Under the pieces are notes generated by a model that saw only the letters and a list, made by a program, of their open reading frames with translations, was not told where the DNA came from and searched no databases. The position numbers and the translations under genes are program-made. Shown piece after piece: positions 22,901 through 34,900 of a stretch of DNA of 64,000 bases. The DNA comes from Omphiscola glabra (lineage: Eukaryota; Mollusca; Gastropoda; Lymnaeidae). Location: NCBI GenBank assembly GCA_964017045.1, contig OZ024794.1, positions 56,433,108 to 56,497,107 of the forward strand, given 5' to 3'. The first letter of the stretch is position 1. Each line of letters opens with the position of its first letter.

Positions 22901-25900
22901 CTTATTGGAAAAGAATAAAAAGATGGAAATTAACAAACAAAGCTGAAGTTATTCAGATGACATAAGACAATATATCTTATTGGAAAAGAATAAAAAGATG
23001 GAAATTAACAAACAAAGCTGAAGTTATTCAAATGACATAAGACAATATATCTTATTGCAAAAGAATAAAAAGATGGAAATTAATAAACAAAGCTGAAGTT
23101 ATTCAGATGACATAAGACAATATATCACTGGGGGGAAAAGAAGAAAAAGATGGAAATTAACAAACAAAGCTGAAGTTATTCAGATGACATAAGACAATAT
23201 ATCACTGGGGGGAAAAGAATAAAAAGATGGAAATTAACAAACAAAGCTGAAGTTATTCAGATGACATAAGACAATATATCTTATTGGAAAAGAATAAAAA
23301 GATGGAAATCAACAAACAAAGCTGAATAAAAAAAAAAGATTGAGAGCCCCTGCGTTAAAAGATTGAGAGCCCCTGCCTTGAAAGATAAAGAAATAAAACA
23401 AATATATAAGAAAAGTTTCAACCTTCAGCTTAGATAACATTTGGTTAATCAAAGATTCCCCATTACTCACTGTCAGTGGCAGTTGACTGATGAGAAATTG
23501 TTTAACGCTGAATTCAGCCAGGGCCTCGTATGCGGCAGATTTTATGTCACTGTCTGAGCTTTGCGAGTAGAGCCACAGACTGCTGACTGTAGCTGCTGTG
23601 AAGCTCTCGTACTCTTCAGTCTCCATGTTCAGCTGTGGAACCAGGGACAGCAGACGGCACACTCTCCTGATCACCAATGGCCTGTTTTCGTGAATGAACT
23701 TTTCCCCCAGAACTGACCACAGTGACCTGAGGTCAATGACTTCTGCCTCACATAACAGGTACAGTCCGTCCAGGGCAAGGACAGATACAGCTGTGTCCCT
23801 CTCAGTGGTGGATGAGTTGAGAATCTCTGACAGAGGGGCAAGTAGATCAGCGCCATGTTGTTCAGGTCTGGCAGATACAGGTTGATAACATTATCCATAT
23901 CAATTTATAATATTAACAAAATCTATTGATAACATTAACAAAATCTATTGATAACATCAACAAATTCAAGAGAATTATCAGAGATTTCTTTTTGAATCTA
24001 TAAAATTAAAGAGAACTTTAAATTATTCTTTCTTGCCTGTACAAAAAAATGTCATGTAATATTTAATGTTAGTATACAGCCTTTCAAAGTATATCACTAA
24101 TATGTAATTTTATCCCACAGCCTGTCAGTCTATCAGTAATATGAAATGTTAGCATTCAGGTTGTCAAATCCTATCACTAGTGTTTTAAGCATTACACACT
24201 TTGACAGACTGTACACTAGTTCTCATAAAGGTCTGTCTAAGTCTATCACTAATATATATAATGTTAGCAAACAGTCTGTCAAAGTCTGTCACTAATTTGC
24301 CATGTTATTATCAAACATCCTGCAAATTGGATGCTGCCACCAGCAACAAAAATCCATGTCGTGCAGCTCTCCTGCTGGCATTAGTTTGATATCCTTGGTT
24401 TAAAGTAAAGATTTCTCATGACACCCAACATTCCCATCCAAGACAGGTTCTTATGTATTGTTTATGGAACCAATTCAAAGTATGTGCTGACCTTTATCTA
24501 TGTCATTAAATTATGAGTAGGCATGCAACTTTCATCTGTGTATGCATAAATGATTGAGAGGTCGATGAGAACTTTGTATTAGGAGACATCTTTATGTTCT
24601 ATTGACAGAGAGCTTCTCACATTGTATCCGAAGAACAGGTTAAACAATGTATTTTGTTTACCTTGACCACAAGTCAATTGAATCACTGCATTTTGTTGAT
24701 GTTACTGTTAAAAGACAACAATGCCCCCCCCCCCCCACCCCACTTTTTTTTTATCTCCAACACACATTAATGGTTAAATATATTATAGTCAGAACAACGC
24801 AGTAAAAGAATTAGCATGACAACCTACTTGTGCTTGCATATTTCCAATATTGCAGCGGCCTTGGCAAGGAGCAGGCTGTTTGGTGCTGAGCTGGACACGC
24901 CCAGGTGGGGCTCACTGATGGCCTGGAGGAGCTGAGGGAAGCAGCGGTCTTGTTGTTTCCACAGAGCCACCAACAGTTTGATAGAGACGGGCTTGAGCTC
25001 TTCTGATCTGCCAAGGACTAGGATGGTTTTTAAAATTGGCGGGATGCACATCTGGGGATGGTAACATCTCTGATGTAAGTGTTGAACATTTGTGTCTGGT
25101 ATCGGGCAAGGGAACAAGGCCCCTTTTACATTTGTTAGAAGTGGATATTCCTATTTAAATAACATTTTATTGTAGTCATTCACCACATTAAGAAATTGCA
25201 ATAACAGTCAATAGGTAATGTCACATCATTTCTCAAGATCTTTTTTAAACAATTTCTTCATTTGGTGGGCGTGTCTGAGGATATCCTCTGATTTCTATTA
25301 GAGCGGATTAAACAGCAATAAGAGACTGAAGTTTTAAAAAAAGCAGAACAAAACAAAGGGAGATAAAGAGATGTAAATATGAGAAATGAAGAGTTGTTTG
25401 CCCCCAAGCTAAACATTTTCACCGTAAGTCGGAAGTATACTGGTTTTCATGTCACCAGAAAACTAGCGACATCTCATGTGGCCTTACCTTATGTGTTGCC
25501 AACTGAGGCAGACCTTCCAACAGAAGCAATTTGATTTCTGGCCTTAAGCTTTTGCCAAGTAAATATAGCAACAAGGGGAGAAAATCTGGAGCCTATGAGA
25601 ATGGGAGGGAAAAAAAAGAGTTATTTACATTGACTCTGTCAATATAATGCGAGATGCGAGTGCTACCACCAGTACAGCACTAAAATAATTTTGAAATTTC
25701 AACACACTTCTAAAAAAATTTTTTTTAAAAATCTGAATTTCAGTTATTTGAAATTTTATTCTAATTAATAGTTTTAAGGTCTTTGTGTAGCACTGTTTAA
25801 GATTTTGTTCTAATAGGATCATTAGAAGTAACTCCTTTTATAAGTTACATCAAATAAAATAGATGAAACATTTTGTAGCTTCTCAACTCATGTCATTTTT

Positions 25901-28900
25901 TGGATACTGAGATTACTTTAAAATGTGGACATTAAAAGAAATTTAAAAGAAAAAAATCAAGTGGGACCAAATATAAAGAATTAATGGACTGTTAATCAAT
26001 TTTTTTTTCAATATCAACTGTAAATGGTCTCCAAAAATGTGCTAGATCAGTGTAGGTAGAAATTAAACATCCGTTCCAGCAGAAAGCCATTATTTGCGAG
26101 ATACACTTATTTATTTTTTTTGTTGGAGAATGTCGTGTTGTCTCACCTGTGTTGGATCCACCTGTGAAATTTTACCAACAACCTTCAGGGCAGCTTGGGT
26201 GACTGCTACAGACCTGGCTGTCACCAGAATGGCAGAAATCAGGCAGTTCATCAGCTGTGAGCATGCTGCAGCCTGGTCCAGTGTTGTAGAGACATTGTCC
26301 AGCCATGCACAGCAGGATATTTCTTGGCTGACCTTGGCCCCGTCAACAGTCTGGTTCTTGGTCAGTTGAAAGCAGAGTTCTTTAATAAAATCACATTTAT
26401 AGCCAGCAGGGGTCATGTATAGAGTGGAAGACGAGCTCTGGAACAACACCAACAAAAATAAAAAATTTAGAAATTGTGAGAAATAAGTCAGAAGAACACT
26501 TTTTTAAATCTATATATTATAAAGTCAATAATGGCAGCTTAAATATTGCAAAACTTTAGTCAGTTATGCCTATGTCAAAGCTGTGTACCATTTCGTCTAT
26601 GTCAAAGCTGTGTACCATTTCGTCTATGTCAAAGCTGTGTACCATTTCGTCTATGTCAAAGCTGTGTACCATTTCGCCTATGTCAAAGCTGTGTACCATT
26701 TCGTCTATGTCAAAGCTGTGTACCATTTCGTCTATGTCAAAGCTGTGTACCATTTCGTCTATGTCAAAGCTGTGTACCATTTCGTCTATGTCAAAGCTGT
26801 GTACCATTTCGTCTATGTCAAAGCTGTGTACCATTTCGTCTATGCCAAAGTGGTGCAGATTAATTATGAAGAAAGAAAAATCAGAATTTAAAAAAAAAGA
26901 AATTATTATAATAAGAATCATTTGTAAAACTAAAACAGAAATCAAATTTAAGACTAGTAATAAGATGCTCAACATTAAAGTTTACCGCCACTTTGTCCCA
27001 GACAGACGCATCTGACAGTCTGCTCTGGACATCCCCCAAGAGTTGCCCAGCCTTGGTCTTGACTAGAGTCTGATGTTTGGTGACACTGTGACCGAGGCCA
27101 GACATAGGCAGGGCCAGCAACTGGAGGAGGGGTTTCACCAGAGCTGCCATGCACAAGACGTTGTAGGTGTCTGGACGGCAGGCTTTGACCACCAGTGCCG
27201 CTATCGATATTGTTTGAAATAACACAACGATGATTACAAGTGCAAGGAAGGCGATGAGAGCATAAAGCTAACAAAGTAAGGCGATGAGAGCATAAATCTA
27301 TCAAAGGAAGTCGATGAGAGCAAAAAGCTATCAAAGGAAGACGATGAGAGCATAAAGCTATAAAAAAAAAGGCGATGAGAGCATAAAGCTATCAAAGGAA
27401 TAGATGAAGAGACTGTTTGGGAAACTTTTTTTGGTGTTAAACCTTTTTGAGTGGACGAACTGGCCTGTTGCGTTTTACCTATTGAATGAACATAATTAGA
27501 TCGTGAAAGTATTTTATGTGAGTACAAAATAAAAATCGAGGACTGACGACCGGGATCTCAAAATGTTAAGTCTAGGGCTTGTATTGAGATAACTGTCACA
27601 TAAACACTTCGCTGAGAAGCATTGAGGATGATCACTTAGATATTTATTGACATTAAAAGTTTGGCATTTTTCGGAAAACACCGATACAAATTATTTAGAT
27701 TAAAGAGTACAGCTGTCCCATTTCAATGTTAGACGTCATGCTTCTACTGGCCACACACAATGAACTATGAAACACAACTGACATTCAATGAACCCATTCA
27801 AATATGATGTGGGGAGTTGAACGTTTAATGATGTCATTCATATGTGATGTGGGGAGTTGAGAGTTAAATGATGTCATTCATATGTGATGTGAGGAGTTGA
27901 ACGTTTAATGATGTCATTCATATGTGATGTGGGGAGTTGAGAGTTAAATGATGTCATTCATATGTGATGTGGGGAGTTGAAAGTTTAATCATATCATTCA
28001 TTATCCCTTCCAAAATGTAAAGTAAAAAAAACAACGTCAAGCTAAGACCATTCGTACACAATGATGATGTAATGAAGTACAAGCAAATTACGAGAACCGA
28101 TTACAATATTTGACGACCTTTTAAAAATAATGTGGACATTTAATACAAATACATTTTGAAAAAAACGTAATGCGGCCTAAACTAGGGCGATTTATTCAAT
28201 CATAATGCGATTAAATTTAAATATTTGTTTAGTGCAGTTACAATTGGGACAACAGCTATTAAAGTAACTATAATTGGAAGAAAACCCCCCATCTTCTTAT
28301 GTTACCTTATCGATGCTTATAGCAGACAAACGGGTATCTGATGTAGCAGAGAGACAGGTATCTGCTGTAACGGACAAACAGGTTTCTGATGTAGCAGACA
28401 GACGGGTATCTGCTGTAGCAGACACAAGGGTATCTGCTGCAGCAGACAGACAGGGATCTGCTGTAGCAGACCAACAGTGATCTGCTGTAGCAGACAAAAA
28501 AGGAATCTGCTGTAGCAGACAAACAGATATGTACTGTAAAATAAGAAATTTCACAATTTAGCGCCATCTATCGGCTCGCGCGTAAGGAGCATGTTTCATG
28601 CGCCTGCGAGTTCAAAGTAAACTTGGCGTATCAGATAGCACTTGTTTATTATTACCGCACTCTCTCAACGGGTTCTTATCTCCATTACAAGGCCACAGCT
28701 CTGCGGAAGCCAGTTTAATGTTATGTAAGAATTTACGGCCAGGGGCCGACGTTTTGCATCAGAGGTACTCACGATTTTAAATTATAGATTGTGTCTGCCA
28801 TCGGTATTTATTTGATCTCTCTATCTTCAACACTTTCTCACTAAAACTGTGCAAGTTTCCATCTTCCCTATCATGCAAGTAGTGGTTGCAAATTTCCTTA

Positions 28901-31900
28901 GAGTCCTTAAAAAAAAGTAGGTCACCGTGTGAGTTCATGATCCAGAATTTGTCCCATTTATAAATTACATGTTTGAGTATTACACATTATAGGGAATTCT
29001 TCTTCTTCTAGATTTTGAGGGCCCAATATGTGTATTGATCTTTATGGCTCCTATTAATTTTCCCCTCAGATATCTTTATTTAAACCTTAAAGCTAAAACC
29101 GAAAAATAAAAATATTTAAGAAAATAGAGGTAAACTTAAAATAAATAAATAAATAGTGTAATCTTAACGTATAAAACATTATATAAGTACCATCCGGGAC
29201 CGCTCCATATTCCCTTCATGCGCCAGTGCCTTCACTTATTATTATTAAAGCGGTCTTATATAGAGCAGTACCACAACCTTAACTCACTGGCTGAGAAGTA
29301 TGTGTTAAATTCAAATCTCGAAAAGGACAAGATTTTCGATACTACATGATACAAACCAAAACTAAATCCCTTTAGGTCAGTGGTTCTCAACCTTCCTAAT
29401 GCCGCGACCCTCTAATACAGTTCGTCATGTTGTGGCGACCCCCACAGCCCTTAAATTATGTTCGTTGCTGCTTCATAATTGTAGAGCATATGTGTTTTCA
29501 GATGGTCTTAGGCGACCCCTGGAAAAGGGTCGTGCGACCCCCGAATGGGTCGCGACCCACAGGTTGAGAACCGCTGCTTTAGGTGAAGAAAGCTTTTAAA
29601 AAAAAGGCGGGAAGTTTGATCCGGTCCAGGTCCTAGACACTTAGATATAAAAATAATAATAATTTTGAAGCAGCCTTAAGAAGGAAAATAAAACTATTAA
29701 TGGCTAGCATTAAATGGTAACAAATTGGCTTATTGCGGATTTAAAGAATAGTTTATTACATATTTAAGGTAAAATAAAAAAAATATGACTAATTTATAAC
29801 TCCGGCACCGGTCCCTGGTGCAATGAGAAACGTGTCCCCCGGTCCCTGGTGCAATGAGAAACAAGTCCCCCGGTCCCTGGTGCAATGAGAAACAAGTCCC
29901 CCGGTCCCTGGTGCAATGAGAAACAAGTCCCCCGGTCCCTGGTGCAATGAGAAACAAGTCCCCCGGTCCCTGGTGCAATGAGAAACAAGTTCCCCGGTCC
30001 CTGGTGAAATGAGAAACGTGTCCCCCGGTCCCTGGTGCAATGAGAAACAAGTCCCCCGGTCCCTGGTGCAATGAGAAACAAGTCCACCGGTCCCTGGTGC
30101 AATGAGAAACAAGTCCACCGGTCCCTGGTGCAATGAGAAACAAGTCCCCCGGTCCCTGATGCAATGAGAAACAAGTCCACCGGTCCCTGGTGCAATGAGA
30201 AACAAGTCCCCCGGTCCCTGATGCAATGAGAAACAAGTCCCCCGGTCCCTGATGCAATGAGAAACAAGTCCCCCGGTCCCTGGTGCAATGAGAAACAAGT
30301 CCCCCGGTCCCTGGTGCAATAAGAAACAAGTCCCCCAGTCCCTGATGCAATGAGAAACAAGTCCCCCGGTAACTGGTGCAATGAGAAACAAGTCCCCCGG
30401 TCCCTGATGCAATGAGAAACAAGTCCCCCGGTCCCTGGTGCAATGAGAAACAAGTCCCCCGGTCCCTGGTGCAATGAGAAACAAGTCCCCCGGTCCTTGG
30501 TGCAATGAGAAACAAGTCCCCCGGTCCCTGATGCAATGAGAAACAAGTCCCCCGGTCCCTTGTGCAATGAGAAACAAGTCCCCCGGTCCCTGATGCAATG
30601 AGAAACAAGTCCCCTGGTCCCTGGTGCAATGAGAAACGTGTCCCCCGGTCCGCCAAACATAAAAGTTTGAGAATTCGCTGATCTAAGCAACGTCGAATGA
30701 AATGTGAATGCCAAAGACTGCAGACGCCCTTCACATGATAGCCTCCATAACAAACAACATAGACTTGTCTCCCATCAAACAACAAACTCGCCGTGACCTT
30801 CTCCGCCACAGGAAGACAATCCAATTATTTATTGCCCTGAACGATGAAGAGTAACGAGTATGTTATATTTAACCCCAGAGTGGTAATGTAACGCTATCAA
30901 TACGATTTGATATCCTCTGCCGACATCAGAAAATTCCCGCGGAAAGATTTTCATTTTATTTTAAAAGGCTATTCCCAGCAGCAATATGCCCCGACTGAGT
31001 GATAACCTCCTACACCTGGTAGCCAGTGGAGACGCCACTGTGTACACCATTAGCTAAGATAGGCGTCGGCCGCCACACATTTTATCAAAAGAAGTTGCCA
31101 TTTAATAACGGCCTCTTGGAGGGGGTGGAGACAGCAAGAAATACTCATTTAGAGGTAAGTGTACGAGATGTTTGTTATCAGACTGATGGACGATTTTGAC
31201 ATTAATAATTGCCAATCACGCAGACATTGATTGCATTTGTCTTAACTGTATTGTTATTAATAATTTCATATTTTTGCCACAATTTGTCATTTAAATTTTT
31301 TTTTTTTTTATTGTTCTCTTTTTAAAGGTCCAACTTTTACCACTTTCTTAAATTAAGACTTATAAAACTGAGATCCTACAAAAAGTTCCATGCCTTAAAG
31401 CCCTGTGTTAGAAACCAAATCGGCTCAATTCAGTGGCGCAGCTAGGATTAGTACCACCCGGGGCGGACCACACCTCCGTAACCCCCTTCCCACGTCGCAG
31501 GCTCAACTGTAAGTTGAGAATCACATTTTATTATTAACAAATTGTTAAGGCAAAAAATCATGTAACTATTATGGAAAACTAACGCATTTCGACACTTTCG
31601 AGATCCGTCGTCAAAACGAAGATGAGAAAATCCGGTTTAGATCTTTAAAAAATATTTTTTAAAATACATTTACGTCTAGGCTGGATCTAGTTTGCCCTGA
31701 GCCAAAGTGCGAAATTATTTGAAAATTGGGAGGTCCCCCCGATTCAAACTTATTAAGTGACTTAGTTTATCTGTTGCTACGTCCCCCAGACATCTGGTCA
31801 CATTTCGTCGAAGTCAATGGCTGAGCACGTCGACATCACAGATTTCATTGGCTCCATCGAGAAAGGGAAAAGGAAATGACGCACGTGATACTTCAACATA

Positions 31901-34900
31901 ATTGCACGCGGGAAATAGATAAACACTGAAGGTCAAGCAAGTCTTACAGATAACACGGGTCAACGTGACCCCAGATGGAAGACCCGGAAATATCCGGAAC
32001 AAATCGGCTTTTATTTGGCGTCAATTTTCCATCAAGCTTAACACTTGTATGTTTCCATATTATTTTAAGACACGAATGGCGTATTGCCTGAAAACAAAAT
32101 AATGTAATCTATAACATATCTTACATCACAGGAGTCTCAAACAAGCAGCCCACAGTGGCGTCAAAGGAAAATGTGGGGGATCCACCTTTGGCGGCAATCT
32201 CTCCCCCCCCCCCCCCCCTTTACAGGCCTGGCTGGATGGCATTTTTGGCCAAGTCAAAGTAAAAGAAATAGATTTAGAGACAAAAGACAAAATTTGTTTT
32301 GACCATCAATTAATAGACATATTATGAGATACAGGAACTCTGCAAACATTGGCCCCTATACAGTATATGTAGCCTAAATACTGAGTCCAGTTAATGAAAT
32401 ATTAAAAGGAAAAAATAGGAGCGAAGTATAGAACAAAGCAAGGGTCAACTACGGCAATAGACAAAAACTTGACTGTATATGAGAAAGGTTTTCTTTTGAT
32501 GACGTGACACGAAATTACAAACTCAGTGCAGGCCAATGTGGCAGCTGGAATAATATAGGCCTATAATAACACCCAATGCAGGCCAATGTGGCAGCTGGAA
32601 TAATATAGGCCTATAATAACACTCAATGCAGGGAAATCTTGCAGCTGAAATAACATAGGTCTCAAATAACACAACAATAAAGTAGCTTTAGCACTGCTCG
32701 GCGCAAAACTATTTAATTAAGAGTTTAACAATTAAAGAAGCGAAATACAACTTCCAGAAGTTAGGGCAAAGTAGGCAGAAACAGCCATTTAATAAAGATA
32801 GACTTAACATAAAAGATTATCTTTACATGCGTCCATTGTGATTTTATGCACATAATCGTAATTACAATTTATTTTTGGTCTAAGTTAAATAAATCTCTTT
32901 AATACATCATTTATAAGCTATCCCTCGGTATTAGTTGCCCAAACAAACATGGTTTCGTTGGGACTTACAGTTAATCCACACATGACTTTGAAAATGATCA
33001 TGATCAATCTAATCCTAGACTTGGTATGATGTATGGTCGGATAGAGGCGCATGAAGCCTCGAGAACAGGAGCCGTAGGAATACATAGATATCTATGTATG
33101 TTCCATAGTGACTGCAGTTCGTCCAGGCTTAGGCCCTTTGAGCCTCGTGAACTAAAGGGTTCAACTTGTAGAACGATGACAAGAAGATGAAATAAAACGT
33201 AGATTCGAATACCCTTTTCAATGTTTGCATTAAAGAAAAAAAACTTAAAATAGAAAGAAACTAGAATTTACAGAATTGACAAACCGCTTCCTTGGTCACT
33301 TTGTAACTCTCTTATGTAGCTCTCTCATGTAACTCTCTCATTTAACTCTCTTATGTAACTCTTTAATGTAACTCTCTAATGTAACTCTCTCATGTAACTC
33401 TCTCTTGTATCTCTCTAATGTAACTCTCTAATTTAACTCTCTTATGTAATTCTCTAATGTAACTCTCTCATTTAACTCTCTTATGTAACTCTCTAATGTA
33501 ACTCTCTAACATAACTCTCTGATGTAACTCTCTCACGTAACTCTCTCATGTAACTCTCTAATGTAACTCTCTAATGTAACTCTCTCACGTAACTCTCTAA
33601 CGTAACTCTCTCATTTAACTCTCTCATGTAACTCTCTCACGTAACTCTCTAATGTAACTCTCTAATGTAACTCTCTCATGTAACTCTCTCTTGTATCTCT
33701 CTAATGTAACTCTCTAATGTAATTCTGTCATGTAACTCTCTCATTTAACTCTCTAATATAACTCTCTCATGTAACTCTCTCACGTAACTCTCTCATGTAA
33801 CTCTCTACTGTAACTCTCTAATGTAACTCTCTCAAGTAACTCTCTAATGTAACTCTCTCATGTAACTCTCTAATGTAACTCTCTAATGTAATGCTCTAAT
33901 GCAGTGGTTCTCAACCTAATGCCGCGACCCATCAATAGAGTCCCTCATGCTGCGGCGACCCCCAAAAACAATTTTTTTTTCGTTGCTACTTTATAACTGT
34001 TAGTATATGTGTTTTCCGATGGTCTTAGGCGACCCTTGGGAAAGGGTCATTCGGCCCCCAAAGGGGTCGCGACCCACAGTTTGAGAACCGCTGCTCTAAT
34101 GTAATTCTCTCAAGTAACTCTCTCATGTAACTCTCTAATGTAACTCTCTAATGTAACTCTCTAATCTAACTCTCTCATGTAACTCTCTCTTGTATCTCTC
34201 TAATGTAACTCTCTAATGTAACTATCTCATATAACCATGCCACAAATTAATCGAAGCAGCCAGGCAGCTGTATACATATGTATGTTTACGATGATAAGCG
34301 CCGTTATGTAACATTAGCAACTTTATCAAATAAAACATTTTAAAATGAAGAAATTTTAACACATTAAAGAGCTTAATTGTTTAATAAATATTGTACAGCA
34401 TCATTATTGTTTAGTAACAATTAAAAAAAAAAAAATTTTGTAAAAACTGAACCAGATCAGGGGCAATTAAATCTCACAGCATTTTTCTTTTGCTCCATCA
34501 GTTGAAAGTACATCAATGCAAAAATAAATTCAGCTATACGCCAAATTGAACATTTGTACTTTGAATTTATTTTAAAAAAATTCGCGAGAGGGGTTCTTAA
34601 TAAAATGACATTTTGTTGTTGAAATTATATATTAATATTATTCCCGACTTTCACGAATGATTAGAAAATCGATAAAAAACCATCCCTTGAAACTGAGCCA
34701 CTGAGTGACCTGTCATATACATTTTATTGCCCGTTCACATTGACAGGTTCTGAGAAAGAGCAAAAAAAAAAAAAACCCGTGAAGCTTCAGGGTGACATGG
34801 TTTTGAAACAGAAATTTGATATATTAAATGTATTTATAAATTGTCATGGTCGTTCTCCGTAGCTCCATATTTCCCGACCTTTTTGACCGACGCCCCTGGG

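Noticed and set aside
26546..27015. Several 100-149-codon frames on both strands
   Set aside because: 27-bp repeat artefacts lying in a FOCAD intron.
28316..28535. Possible CRISPR-like array
   Set aside because: The inter-repeat segments are short variants of each other rather than unique spacers, no cas genes exist, and the locus lies in an animal gene intron.
28562..28577. GCGCCATCTATCGG as an insulator (CTCF-type) site
   Set aside because: Only a partial resemblance to known insect motifs; no second site and no functional context.
29730..30824. 364-codon - strand open frame
   Set aside because: 30-bp repeat translated in three frames that are all open; an effect of period, not of selection.
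31431..31460. Second hAT MITE starting CAGTGGCGCAG
   Set aside because: No matching inverted end or 8-bp duplication was found nearby.
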